Below are positions 11,431-24,600 of a stretch of DNA of 64,000 bases, in pieces. The position numbers and the translations under genes were made by a program. Position 1 is the first letter of the stretch; every line of letters begins with the position of its first letter. The stretch covers positions 93,952,723-94,016,722 of the forward strand of contig CM049309.1 in NCBI GenBank assembly GCA_026874595.1, given 5' to 3'. This DNA is from Sipunculus nudus. Its lineage: Eukaryota > Annelida > Sipuncula > Golfingiida > Sipunculidae. Below the pieces are notes generated by a model. That model was not told the origin of the DNA. It saw nothing but the letters and a program-made list of their open reading frames with translations, and searched no databases.

Positions 11431-14400
11431 TAGCGAACCTGTGAGCTTATGCGATGGTGTGGCGTCGTCCGTTGTCTGTACGTTAACCCATACTATCTTG
11501 AAAACGGCAAGAGGTAGCATCACGAAATTTTATGCAAAAAATTAGTCATCTAAAAAACTAAATCGGATTTTGCTTATTTTTTGGCTAACTGCATTTTCTT
11601 AGATTTTATAGGGAAAAAGCTAAAAAAGCTTTAAAAATCTTCTTCTCCGAAATTGTTCAGCCAAATTGTCCAAGATTTCACAGAAATGATTCCTGGAATA
11701 ATCCTTCTCAAGTTTGTTCGAATGGTGTAAGTTCGGTGATTTTTGGCCGAGTTAGAGGAAGTTGAACTTAGTCATCTGTCCATAAAAGCATACTAAAATT
11801 ACAATCTCAGAAACGGCTGGAGCTATCATCACCAAATTTTATGCCAATGTTGTTCACATGAGACATATCTGAGATTGAGGTATTGGTGGCGCCACCTGCA
11901 TTGGCCTTTTTTGTATGGGGGTCATCAGTGCCGGTATCATACTGACAGCTACAAAAAACTTCTTCTCTGAAACCATATGGCCAAATAGTTTAATATTGCA
12001 CAGAAATGATCCTAGGGTAATGCTTTCTGAAGTTTGTTCAAATGGTCTCAGTTCAGTGACTTTTGGCTGAGTCATGGGAAGCTGAATTTAGAAATATGCT
12101 GTAACAGCCCATTTTAGCTCAGTGGCTACAAAGATCTTCTCCTCAAAAACCACTGGGCCAAATTCTTAAATCTCACACATTAATTATCCTTAGATGTTGA
12201 TAATTCAAGTTTGTTCAAATAATTTTGGTTCAGTGATTTTTGGCTGAGTTATGGGAAGCTTAACTTAGCCATTTTTCTGTATTTTCCCATATGAGTTATA
12301 AACCTTTAAAAATTTTTTGGACTGACCCTACTGAGGCCAATTTGTTTAATATTTTACAAGAATAATCCCCTGAATAATTCTTATAATAATTGTCTTTTAT
12401 GGTTCCAAAGAATGAATTTTGGCTGAATTATAGAGATTCAATTGAGTCATTTTACCATATATGTTAGCTGTGTGAAGCAGATACATCTAGACTGGCACCA
12501 GTTTATCAGCATTTATTACATCATGCCTCTAGACATTTAGATTTCAGGTTATCTATGGTTAATATTGACAAAAATATTTTTTAAAGCTTTTAAAAAATGT
12601 AGATTTTTGATTTTTAGATATTCCTCATGCCAGGCAATGTTTACAATCACAGGTATACAGATATATAAAGATATATAAGGGTATATGGGTATGTAAGGGT
12701 ATATAAAGACGGCTGTACATGGATTATAAATAACTGGTATCCATAGTCAAATTAATTCAAGATTTTGTCATCAGTGAGATGTATCTGTATTACAATTTTG
12801 CATTCAATATGCATATGTATTAATTTTTAGTTGACCTGTGAGCTAATGCGATGGTGTGACGGCGAAATCTTCTTCTCCGAAACTGTTCAGCCAAATTGTC
12901 CAATATTTCACAGAAATGATTCCTGGAATAATCTTTCTCAAGTTTGTTCGAATGGTGTAAGTTCGGTGATTTTTGGCCGAGTTAGAGGAAGTTGAACTTA
13001 GTCATCTGTCCATAAAAGCATACTAAAATTACAATCTCAGAAACGGCTGGAGCTATCATCACCAAATTTTATGCCAATGTTGTTCACATGAGACATATCT
13101 GAGATTGAGGTATTGGTGGCGCCACCTGCATTGGCCTTTTTTGTATGGGGGTCATCAGTTTGCGTTTGTCTTCTGTACGTTAACCCATACTATTTTGAAA
13201 ATGATTGGAGCTAGCATCATGGTCACATGAGTCATATATGAAGTTCAGGTATTGATGGCGCCACCTAAAATGACCTTTTTTGTACGGGGGTCATTGGTCA
13301 TCTGTACATTAATCCATAATTTCTCTGGAATAGCAGGAGCTACCATTCCAAGATTTTATGCAATAATCTGTCACATATCAAATTTTGTGGGATTCAGCTT
13401 ATTTTTTTGCTATCTGCATTTACTTAGATTTTATAGGGAAAAAGCTTCTTGTAGACGGTCCAGCCAAATTGTTCAATATTTTACATAAATGATCCCAGAG
13501 GCAAGCCCTCTCAAGTTTGTTCAAATGGTTTGCATTTGATGAATTTTAGTGGAGTTACACAAATTTGAACAGTCATTTGGCCAAGTAAGCATACTGACAT
13601 TGTACTCTCAGAAATGACAGAAGCTAGCATTATCAAGTATTGTGCAACTGTTGGTCACATGACTCATATTTGAAATTGCAGATTTTGTGGTGCCACCTAC
13701 ATTGACCTGTTTTTATGGGCAAAAAATCTCCTAATATAAGCCTCTTTCAGCTTAATGATGAAACTGTCAAGTTGAATAGTTCAATTTTTCAAAAGAATTA
13801 TCCTAGGACATGGTTCTTTCAATCATATCAGAATATACTGAGTTTGTTGAGTTTTGGTTGTGTTGTGAAAAGCTTAAGTTGGTCTTATAGCCATTATTAT
13901 GTCTTTTTGAAACTGAGGACTGCAGTAGTGTTCTTCTACAAAATTATTATTTCATTTATATCTTCTGTAACATTGCACAAAAATTATTCTTAGGTGGCCT
14001 TTGTTCAAGTTTACTAGAATGATTTTTGGCAGAACTATTGGACCTTTAACAATGAAAGTACTGCATCTTTTATTATTCTAGATATTTTTATAAAAAATTT
14101 ATGAATATGTCGGCTTGAAAAAAAAAATTTAACCAAAGTCTTTCAGTATGTGTAAACAGATATACCAACAAGCCAAGATTGAATCCGTATCTTTAAATAG
14201 GTTGAGAAACTGCCAACTGTTTCAGATTTGGGAACAGATCAAGAGTTCATTCAGTGCAGCCAGATATAGGTCAAGAGTTCAATCAGTGCAGCCAAGCACA
14301 TGGCATGTGATCACCTCATGGGTGACATGTGAACACCTCATGGGCACCATGTGATCACTTCATGGGTGTCAAGCCCCTCAGGGCAGGGCCCCTGCATGAG

Positions 14401-15313
14401 CTTATGCAATGGTGTTGCTACTATTTCAGATTTGGCAACAGGCTATTGGTCAGTCTGGATCTATTTATAGCTTTGGCAGACTGCCAACTGTATTAGATTA
14501 AGCAACAGGTCAATAGTTCACTCAGTGCAGCCAGGTATGGGTCAGGAGTTTACTCAGTGCAGGAGCTGCATTCTATTTATAGCTTTGGCAGACTGCCAAC
14601 TCTGTCAGATTATGCAACAGGTCAAGAGTTCACTCAGTGCAGCCAGGTACAGGTCAAAAGTTCACTCAGTCTAGCCAGGTGCAGGTCATGAGTTCACTCA
14701 GGGAACAGCCTTTCTCACCTAAACCTGGTCAGCCCCATGCATCAGACTCAAGGTAAGTTTGATGTATTGGCCTAATATTTTGACCTGTCTATGTGTCTTT
14801 GATGGCTCTCTCGCTCACAAGACAGGTGTTGCCACCTACCATGACTTTTGCACAGTGTGTGTCCCTGCGTTTTTCTCAGGAGGGGTTTTATATATCAGTC
14901 TGAAATTGGGCATGTGTATATATCTCTGATAGCTTCATTGTATACAAGACTGGTGGTGCCAGCTACAATTTTTAGCTCAGCTGACTTTCAGTCATGCTGG
15001 GCTATAGCGATGGGTCTTTGTCCGGCGTCCTTCCATCTGTCCGGCCGGCCGCCCGGCCGGCTGTCCGTCCGTCCATTAGCAGGGCACAAATCGTAACCAT
15101 AGGGGCTAGGGCCATGAACCCTATGCAGTCTTAGAGGTTCTAAAAAGATCTCCTTGCAAACCTGAAATTTGGTCACTGCGACCTATATTCTCTAAGTTAT
15201 GGGATGTGTTTGCAACCCCCAGAAATAATTCTTTTAGCCAAATTTTCATCCCAAACCTTCCATCTTTCACATACAGCTCACCTACCAAAAGGGGAAGAAC
15301 CATAATTATTTAG

Positions 15314-15340
15314 AGGTCACAAGGTCAAAGGTCAAGGTCA
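15314..15340 (+). promoter_or_regulatory. AGGTCA cluster with DR2, DR1 and DR0 spacing
   Basis: Four perfect AGGTCA half sites at 15,314, 15,322, 15,329 and 15,335 with spacers of 2, 1 and 0 bases. AGGTCA is the nuclear-receptor half site and DR1 is the arrangement bound by RXR, HNF4 and COUP-TF type receptors. Function here is not shown; the cluster is part of the H2b repeat. Confidence 0.5.
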
Positions 15341-15459
15341 CAGAACCAACTCCTTTGAAAAGCCTCAGGATGCATTTTAAGCCAAACCTTTCATCCCAGT
15401 TCTTTGATCTTTCACATATAGCTCACCTACTAAGTGGGAGAAGAATCCTATAGATGTTG

Positions 15460-15486
15460 AGGTCACAAGGTCAAAGGTCAGGGTCA
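15460..15486 (+). promoter_or_regulatory. Second AGGTCA cluster (DR2, DR1)
   Basis: AGGTCA at 15,460, 15,468 and 15,475, followed directly by GGGTCA at 15,481. Same spacing as the cluster at 15,314, as expected from the internal repeat of H2b. Confidence 0.45.
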
Positions 15487-15602
15487 CAGGATCCACTTCT
15501 TTGAAAAGGTTGTGGACACATTTCAAGCTAGACCTTTCATTCCAAACCTTTCAGCACTGATATCGCCTCTCTGCCAACAGGGGAAAAGACCTGTTGATTT
15601 TG

Positions 15603-15615
15603 AGGTCAAAGGTCA
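15603..15615 (+). promoter_or_regulatory. Perfect DR1 of AGGTCA
   Basis: AGGTCAAAGGTCA: two perfect half sites separated by one base, in the third internal repeat of the H2b element. Confidence 0.4.
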
Positions 15616-15738
15616 AGTTCACAGCACCCTCTTCTTGAGTGGAGTCATTTTCAGCAAACTTTTCAATCTATACTTTCCATCTGTCATATATGGCTTACCT
15701 ACCAATAGGAGAAGAAGCCTATTGATGTTGAGTTCAAA

Positions 15739-15757
15739 AGGTCAAAGGTCAAGGTCA
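15739..15757 (+). promoter_or_regulatory. AGGTCA DR1 plus DR0
   Basis: AGGTCA at 15,739, 15,746 and 15,752, spaced by 1 and 0 bases. It is the fourth such cluster in about 450 bp. Confidence 0.4.
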
Positions 15758-17570
15758 CAATATTGTTCTAAATGCTTGTGAACATATTTCAAGTGAAACT
15801 GTTCAACCCAAACCTTCAGTCTTTCACATATGCCACATCTATGCATCACTGAATTTGATTCAAACTTCATATTTATGGGTCTTTTTGCATGAAGAAATAA
15901 CTAATTGATTTTGAGGTCAGCTGGTCAGGAGGTTAAAGGTAGCAGGTCTAAGTTATTCACTCATTGGTTGCCAAGTAATTACACCCGGCCAGATGTAAGT
16001 GGTTAGTAGTTACCCATCATTTGGAAAGAATCCAGTTGATATATGGGCAAAAGGCCAAGGTCATAGGTCAGGGATGTTCACAATAACTTATTTTGTAGAC
16101 CATCTCTATTTTTCTTGTTTTCTGGTACATCTCACTATGTGCCCATAATTGTCAGTGAAACTTGTGATATATGACTCCCTTTTGTATCAGCTCATGGAGT
16201 GATAAGAATATATCATTAGTGCATAACAAAAACACTGTTGCCGGAATGCTTTGGCCAGGCATTAAGACTATGAGAGTTAAGTGTTAAGTTTAGCTACTGA
16301 TTTATAAAATGATGGGAACATTTTGCAGTTTATATCATGGTATCATAGCAATAAACTTAGTTTTCTAGATATCTGAATATTATTATACAAATCATCAGAT
16401 ATACCAGCAAGTGTTTGTTCTGATAATATGTGGGTCTGTTCCTGGATTTAGGATGGCTTTATTTGATTACAAGACTCTTAGTGATGCTTTCTGCATTTCT
16501 TTTCTTTTAGGTTTTGCAGTTTACCTACCCTGCTGACCCCATTGAATAGCAAGCTGATAATTAAAACAAATTGGACTTGCACTTTTTACATTTGCATGTT
16601 CATAAATCTGATATGATAGCTCTCCAACCTGATCATGCCTTTTGAATTGTTTTGGACATTCATAACTGTTACATTCTTTGAAGCAATTGCTACAAGTTAA
16701 GTGTCTTATTGGAGGATGTGTGACTTGTCAGAAAACCATTATGTCTGCCAGGTAGCCATTTTAGAAATCCTTTTGCCAGGACAGTTTCTGTGATTTTTTT
16801 TATGATGTTTGGTCCCTTTTAGAGGATGTTTGTTGTTCAATTTCCGACCTGTCAGAAATCCAATATGGCCACCAGGACGCCATCCTTAAATTCCTTTAGA
16901 ACATATTATCTCAAGAACTATTAAAGTGAATGCAGTGGGATGTATATTAATGTAATCTTGCATTGGGTCAAAGATTTCTTAATAAATATGACCATCATTT
17001 ATGAAAGCTCAGTACAGCTGGCTTGTATTGAATAAAATTAATATGGAAGCACCCGTTTCACAATAATTCTTGCATGGATTTCCTTGATCTTTTGCTATAT
17101 TTTGATCTTATATGTGGCCTGTGTGGTATTCCTTTTGAGACTGACAGGTATCGAGCAAGCTGTGGGATTAGTTCCTGATAGCTCAACAACCATACATTTT
17201 GCCTCAGACCATCATTCACTATGTTTTAACCAGACATATATGATAAGAATTTATGGCAATGTAGAAAGTTTAAACAAAATTGGCATATAGGTTCTGCAAC
17301 AATTTTACTAGAAGTTGTGAATTGCTGCCCCTGATGTCGCAGGTCATGCTTGGCAGCTGAGCGTCATGACCCGTGGGTCACTTGTTTTAGTGTTCTGTGC
17401 ACCCATGCCAGAATTTCAGCAGAGTTTGTGTAATTGTTTCTTATTCAAATTGTTTAGTACTTGCATTGTTCATATACATGAAAAGTAATGGTCCAGCATT
17501 GAAGCATTATACCTGGTGTATTTCCCAATGCACAGGTTCGCATTAGGCCTGTAGGCCTTGTTTTTAATAA

Positions 17571-17888
17571 AAATTATATTTGGCACAATATTTGTTATTA
17601 AATTTTAATAAATAGTTAAACTCTTTATCTTATATGTGCTGCTTATCAGTTATATGGCCAAGTCAAAATCTGTATGACAGTGGCACACCATTTGTTAATA
17701 AAATAAATGAAATCAATCTCTTCCCTGTCTCCAAAGAAACTGTCAAAATCATATATAAGCTTAACACTAACAACTCATAATACAGCTTATATTTATTTCC
17801 ACACAAAACCAGCATGTGCCTCATTTCAAAATCATATTTTTTTATCTTATATAACAGCTGAGCGCCGTGACCCATAGGTCCCTTGTTT
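17571..17888 (+). mobile_element. H2a 3' fragment flanking the H1 composite
   Basis: Directly after the H1 end the sequence runs to TTATATAACAGCTGAGCGCC, GTGACCCATAGGTCCCTTGTTT, an H2a terminus at 17,856-17,888. The bases before it (TTTTTTTATCTTATATAACAG) are the uninterrupted form of the place where an H1 is inserted at 41,620-45,190. The H1 composite at 11,431 may have entered this H2a copy, but its 5' half is not clear. Confidence 0.6.
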
Positions 17889-18686
17889 AAGTTAAAACAA
17901 AAGAAGACAAACGTATTACAAAAATAAATCTGTTAGGAATCTTGCTAAACTTTGTGTACTTTGACACATTCACGTGATCGTTAAGCTGTCAGCCATTTTG
18001 CAGCATCGCTTTATATAGAAAACATGCACAAACAGGTGAATGCACAATAATTCTCTATTTCTTTAGGTAAAACAAATAAATTGTTTTATGATTAATCAAA
18101 ATCCTTGAGGATTCATATATTTAACCATTGACAACATTTGACATATTAACGTGATCGGTAAGATGTCAGCCATTGGCAGTAAGATCATTATTTATCAGTA
18201 ATAAATGCAAACAGGTAAATATACAGTAATTTTTCTGTAGAAGGTGTAGAAATTATAAATAAATAAAATATATTAACTAATGAATTAAAACATTATTAAA
18301 TGAAAAATTCCAAAACAGATAAATCAAAAACCCTCTGAATAATATGAGAAACACACCCAAGCCATCCTATAGCAATCCATAGTATTAGAGTGACGGCTAC
18401 AATCTTGAAGATTAACACCCAGTTTATTTGAATAGCCTACTTAAATGAATTTTATCGGTTGACAAATAAGATATTTAATTAAACGGGACCTAATGTATAC
18501 CCTGTGGGAACCAACCCATTCTTCGTTCACTAATTGGCTGATCAGTTATAGATTTGATTGACATCGGGGATTGTGACCTGCAGTATCCGTCTTAATATCT
18601 TGAGTACTGTTTATCATGATGAACTGGGCCCTGTTTATTGAGGCTTAATTGATGCAAGCCCAGGTAGCCAGATGACATAATTACTA
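17889..18686. other. No gene seen; unique sequence before the array
   Basis: AT-rich sequence with no repeat family or exon that I can support. Two imperfectly similar stretches (around 17,960 and 18,145) share CACGTGATCG or ACGTGATCGGTAAG and CAGCCATT, suggesting an old local duplication of roughly 185 bp. Confidence 0.5.
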
Positions 18687-21600
18687 GTGGACAGGTATTG
18701 GAACTTGTACTATTTGGTTTGCACCAGTTAAGCCTGGTGGTGTAATGGTTAGTCTGTTTGACTCAGGTACTGGGACTTGTTCTATTGGGTTTGCCCCAGT
18801 TCAGCCTGGTGGTGTAATGGTTAGTCTGCTGGACTCAGGTACTGGGACTTGTTCTATTGGGTTTGCACCAGTTAAGCCTGGTGGTGTAATGGTTAGTCTG
18901 TTTGACTCAGGTACTGGGACTTGTTCTATTGGGTTTGCCCCAGTTAAGCCTGGTGGAGTAATGGTTAGTCTGTTTGACTCAGGTACTGGGACTTGTTCTA
19001 TTGGGTTTGCACCAGTTAAGCCTGGTGGTGTAATGGTTAGTCTGCTGGACTCAGGTACTGTAACTTGTTCTATTGGGTTTGCACCAGTTAAGCCTGGTGG
19101 TGTAATGGTTAGTCTGTTTGACTCAGGTACTGGGACTTGTTCTATTGGGTTTGCACCAGTTAAGCCTGGTGGTGTAATGGTGAGTCTGTTTGACTCAGGT
19201 ACTGGGACTTGTTCTATTGGGTTTACACCAGTTAAGCCTGGTGGTGTAATGGTTAATCTGCTGGACTCAGGTACTGGGACTTGTTCTATTGGGTTTGCCC
19301 CAGTTCAGCCTGGTGGTGTAATGGTTAGTCTGCTGGACTTGGGTACTGGGACTTGTTCTATTGAGTTTGCACCAGTTAAGCCTGGTGGTGTAATGGTTAG
19401 TCTGCTGGACTCAGGTACTGGGACTTGTTCTATTGGGTTTGCACCAGTTAAGCGTGGTGGTGTAATGGTTAGTCTGCTGGACTCAGGTACTGGGACTTGT
19501 TCTATTGGGTTTGCACCAGTTAAGCCTGGTGGTGTAATGGTTAGTCTGTTTGACTCAGGTACTGGGACTTGTTCTATTGGGTTTGCCCCAGTTAAGCCTG
19601 GTGGAGTAATGGTTAGTCTGCTGGACTCAGATACTGGGACTTGTTCTATTGGGTTTGCCCCAGTTCAGCCTGGTGGTGTAATGGTTAGTCTGCTGGACTC
19701 AGGTACTGGGACTTGTTCTATTGGGTTTGCACCAGTTAAGCCTGGTGGAGTAATGGTTAGTCTGTTTGACTCAGGTACTGGGACTTGTTCTATTGGGTTT
19801 GCACCAGTTAAGCCTGGTGGTGTAATGGTTAGTCTGCTGGACTCAGGTACTGGGACTTGTTCTATTTGGTTTGCACCAGTTAAGCCTGGTGGTTTAATGG
19901 TTAGTCTGCTGGACTCAGGTACTGGGACTTGTTCTATTGGGTTTGCACCAGTTAAGCCTGGTGGTGTAATGGTTAGTCTGCTGGACTCAGGTACTGGGAC
20001 TTGTTCTATTGGGTTTGCACCAGTTAAGCCTGGTGGTTTAATGGTTAGTCTGCTGGACTCAGGTACTGGGACTTGTTCTATTGGGTTTGCACCAGTTAAG
20101 CCTGGTGGTGTAATGGTTAGTCTGCTGGACTCAGGTACTGGGACTTGTTCTATTGGGTTTGCACCAGTTAAGCCTGGTGGTGTAATGGTTAGTCTGCTAG
20201 ACTCAGGTACTGTAACTTGTTCTATTGGGTTTGCACCAGTTAAGCCTGGTGGTGTAATGGTTAGTCTGCTAGACTCAGGTACTGTAACTTGTTCTATTGG
20301 GTTTGCACCAGTTAAGCCTGGTGGTGTAATGGTTAGTCTGCTGGACTCAGGTACTGTAACTTGTTCTATTGGGTTTGCACCAGTTAAGCCTGGTGGTGTA
20401 ATGGTGAGTCTGTTTGACTCAGGTACTGGGGCTTGTTCTATTGGGTTTGCACCAGTTAAGCCTGGTGGTGTAATGGTTAGTCTGCTGGACTCAGGTACTG
20501 GGACTTGTTCTATTGGGTTTGCACCAGTTAAGCCTGGTGGTGTAATGGTTAGTCTGCTGGACTCAGGTACTGGGACTTGTTCTATTGGGTTTGCCCCAGT
20601 TCAGCCTGGTGGTGTAATGGTTAGTCTGCTGGACTTGGGTACTGGGACTTGTTCTTCTGGGTTTGCACCAGTTAAGCCTGGTGGTGTAATGGTTAGTCTG
20701 CTTGACTCAGGTACTGGGACTTGTTCTATTGGGTTTGCACCAGTTAAGCCTGGTGGTGTAATGGTTAGTCTGCTGGACTCAGGTACTGGGACTTGTTCTA
20801 TTGGGTTTGCACCAGTTAAGCGTGGTGGTGTAATGGTTTGTCTGTTTGACTCAGGTACTGGGACTTGTTCTATTGGGTTTGCCCCAGTTAAGCCTTGTGG
20901 AGTAATGGTTAGTCTGCTGGACTCAGATACTGGGACTTGTTCTATTGGGTTTGCCCCAGTTAAGCCTGGTGGTTTAATGGTTAGTCTGCTGGACTCAGGT
21001 ACTGGGACTTGTTCTATTGGGTTTGCACCAGTTAAGCCTGGTGGTGTAATGGTTAGTCTGCTGGACTCAGGTACTGGGACTTGTTCTATTGGGTTTGCAC
21101 CAGTTAAGCCTGGTGGTGTAATGGTTAGTCTGCTGGACTCAGGTACTGGGACTTGTTCTATTGGGTTTGCACCAGTTAAGCCTGGTGGTGTAATGGTTAG
21201 TCTTCTGGACTCAGGTACTGTAACTTGTTCTATTGGGTTTGCACCAGTTAAGCCTGGTGGTGTAATGGTTAGTCTGTTTGACTCAGGTACTGGGACTTGT
21301 TCTATTGGGTTTGCACCAGTTAAGCCTGGTGGTGTAATGGTGAGTCTGTTTGACTCAGGTACTGTAACTTGTTCTATTGGGTTTGCATCAGTTAAGCCTG
21401 GTGGTGTAATGGTTAGTCTGTTTGACTCAGGTACTAGGACTTGTTCTATTGGGTTTGCACCAGTTAAGCCTGGTGGTGTAATGGTGAGTCTGTTTGACTC
21501 AGGTACTGGGACTTGTTCTATTGGGTTTGCACCAGTTAAGCCTGTTGGTGTAATGGTTAGTCTGCTGGACTCAGGTACTGGGACTTGTTCTATTGGGTTT

Positions 21601-24600
21601 GCCCCAGTTCAGCCTGGTGGTGTAATGGTTAGTCTGCTGGACTTGGGTACTGGGACTTGTTCTATTGGGTGTGCACCAGTTAAGCCTGGTGGTGTAATGG
21701 TTAGTCTGCTGGACTCAGGTACTGGGACTTGTTCTTTTGGGTTTGCACCAGTTAAGCCTGGTGGTGTAATGGTTAGTCTGCTGGACTCAGGTACTGGGAC
21801 TTGTTCTATTGGGTTTGCCCCAGTTAAGCCTGGTGGAGTAATGGTTAGTCTGCTGGACTCAGATACTGGGACTTGTTCTATTTGGTTTGCACCAGTTAAG
21901 CCTGGTGGTTTAATGGTTAGTCTGCTGGACTCAGGTACTGGGACTTGTTCTATTGGGTTTGCACCAGTTAAGCCTGGTGGTGTAATGGTTAGTCTGCTGG
22001 ACTCAGGTACTGGGACTTGTTCTATTGGGTTTGCACCAGTTAAGCCTGGTGGTGTAATGGTTAGTCTGTTTGACTCAGGTACTGGGACTTGTTCTATTGG
22101 GTTTGCCCCAGTTCAGCCTGGTGGAGTAATGGTTAGTCTGCTGGACTCAGGTACTGGGACTTGTTCTATTGGGTTTGCACCAGTTAAGCCTGGTGGTGTA
22201 ATGGTTAGTCTGTTTGACTCAGGTACTGGGACTTGTTATTTTGGGTTTGCCCCAGTTAAGCCTGGTGGAGTAATGGTTAGTCTGTTTGACTCAGGTACTG
22301 GGACTTGTTCTATTGGGTTTGCACCAGTTAAGCCTGGTGGTGTAATGGTTAGTCTGCTGGACTCAGGTACTGTAACTTGTTCTATTGGGTTTGCACCAGT
22401 TAAGCCTGGTGGTGTAATGGTTAGTCTGTTTGACTCAGGTACTGGGACTTGTTCTGTTGGGTTTGCACCAGTTAAGCCTGGTGGTGTAATGGTGAGTCTG
22501 TTTGATTCAGGTACTGGGACTTGTTCTATTGGGTTTGCACCAGTTAAGCCTGGTGGTGTAATGGTTAGTCTGCTGGACTTGGGTACTGGGACTTGTTCTA
22601 TTGGGTTTGCCCCAGTTCAGCCTGGTGGTGTAATGGTTAGTCTGCTGGACTTGGGTACTGGGACTTGTTCTATTGGGTTTGCACCAGTTAAGCCTGGTGG
22701 TGTAATGGTTAGTCTGCTGGACTCAGGTACTGGGACTTGTCCTATTGGGTTTGCACCAGTTAAGCCTGGTGGTGTAATGGTTAGTCTGTTTGATTCAGGT
22801 ACTGGGACTTGTTCTATTGGGTTTGCACCAGTTAAGCGTGGTGGTGTAATGGTTAGTCTGCTGGACTCAGGTACTGGGACTTGTTCTATTGGGTTTGCAC
22901 CAGTTAAGCCTGGTGGTGTAATGGTTAGTCTGTTTGACTCAGGTACTGGGACTTGTTCTATTGGGTTTGCCCCAGTTAAGCCTGGTGGAGTAATGGTTAG
23001 TCTGCTGGACTCAGATACTGGGACTTGTTCTATTTGGTTTGCACCAGTTAAGCCTGGTGGTTTAATGGTTAGTCTGCTGGACTCAGGTACTGGGACTTGT
23101 TCTATTGGGTTTGCACCAGTTAAGCCTGGTGGTGTAATGGTTAGTCTGCTGGACTCAGGTACTGGGTCTTATTCTATTGGGTTTGCACCAGTTAAGCCTG
23201 GTGATGTAATGGTTAGTCTGTTTGACTCAGGTACTGGGACTTGTTCTATAGGGTTTGCCCCAGTTCAGCCTGGTGGTGTAATGGTTAGTCTGCTGGACTC
23301 AGGTACTGGGACTTGTTCTATTTGGTTTGCACCAGTTAAGCCTGGTGGAGTAATGGTTAGTCTGTTTGACTCTGGTACTGGGACTTGTTCTATTGGGTTT
23401 GCACCAGTTAAGCCTGGTGGTGTAATGGTTAGTCTGCTGGACTCAGGTACTGTAACTTGTTCTATTGGGTTTGCACCAGTTAAGCCTGGTGGTGTAATGG
23501 TTAGTCTGTTTGACTCAGGTACTGGGACTTGTTCTATTGGGTTTGCACCAGTTAAGCCTGGTGGTGTAATGGTGAGTCTGTTTGACTCAGGTACTGTAAC
23601 TTGTTCTATTGGGTTTGCACCAGTTAAGCCTGGTGGTGTAATGGTTAGTCTGTTTGACTCAGGTACTAGGACTTGTTCTATTGGGTTTGCACCAGTTAAG
23701 CCTGGTGGTGTAATGGTGAGTCTGTTTGACTCAGGTACTGGGACTTGTTCTATTGGGTTTGCACCAGTTAAGCCTGTTGGTGTAATGGTTAGTCTGCTGG
23801 ACTCAGGTACTGGGACTTGTTCTATTGGGTTTGCACCAGTTCAGCCTGGTGGTGTAATGGTTAGTCTGCTGGACTTGGGTACTGGGACTTGTTCTATTGG
23901 GTTTGCACCAGTTAAACCTGGTGGTGTAATGGTTAGTCTGCTGGACTCAGGTACTGGGACTTGTTCTATTGGGTTTGCACCAGTTAAGCCTGGTGGTGTA
24001 ATGGTTAGTCTGCTGGACTCAGGTACTGGGACTTGTTCTATTTGGTTTGCACCAGTTAAGCATGGTGGTTTAATGGTTAGTCTGCTGGACACAGGTACTG
24101 GGACTTGTTCTATTGGGTTTGCACCAGTTAAGCCTGGTGGTGTAATGGTTAGTCTGCTGGACTCAGGTACTGGGACTTGTTCTATTGGGTTTGCACCAGT
24201 TAAGCCTGGTGGTGTAATGGTTAGTCTGTTTGACTCAGGTACTGGGACTTGTTCTATTGGGTTTGCCCCAGTTGAGCCTGGTGGTGTAATGGTTAGTCTG
24301 CTGGACTCAGGTACTGGGACTTGTTCTATTGGGTTTGCACCAGTTAAGCCTGGTGGTGTAATGGTTAGTCTGTTTGACTCAGGTACTGGGACTTGTTCTA
24401 TTGGGTTTGCCCCAGTTAAGCCTGGTGGAGTAATGGTTAGTCTGTTTGACTCAGGTACTGGGACTTGTTCTATTGGGTTTGCACCAGTTAAGCCTGGTGG
24501 TGTAATGGTTAGTCTGCTGGACTCAGGTACTGTAACTTGTTCTATTGGGTTTGCACCAGTTAAGCCTGGTGGTGTAATGGTTAGTCTGTTTGACTCAGGT

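Larger units (their letters stand above)
14974..17388 (+). mobile_element. H2b element inserted in H1, about 2.4 kb
   Basis: Left junction reads GCCAGCTACAATTTTT then AGCTCAGCTGAC; right junction reads GTGGGTCACTTGTTTT then AGTGTTCTGTGC. The uninterrupted host at 4,309-4,335 reads GCCAGCTACAATC, five T, AGTGTTGTGTGC. The insertion therefore lies exactly in a T tract, and the T bases shared at both ends make the boundary ambiguous by a few bases. The interior has a CCGT/CGGCCGG-rich start (15,020-15,075), then three or four copies of a loose unit containing TTTCACATATAGCTCACCTAC and clusters of AGGTCA. No coding domain is seen. Confidence 0.8.
11431..17570 (+). mobile_element. H1 composite with internal duplication and nested H2b
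   Basis: Starts with AGCGAACCTGTGAGCTTATG at 11,432 and ends with CACAGGTTCGCATTAGGCCT, GTAGGCCTTGTTTTT at 17,531-17,570. A second H1-like start (GACCTGTGAGCTAATGCGAT) follows a T tract at 12,829. About 295 bp at 11,641-11,940 recur almost unchanged at 12,868-13,160, so a second H1 was inserted or a segment was duplicated. 13,160-14,400 is colinear with 3,060-4,200 of the first H1. An H2b element interrupts the unit at 14,974-17,388. There is only one 3' end for two 5' ends. Confidence 0.7.

Noticed and set aside
3956-14354. Paralogous 61- and 68-codon genes at 3,956 and 14,148
   Set aside because: Matching segments of two H1 copies; no coding character.
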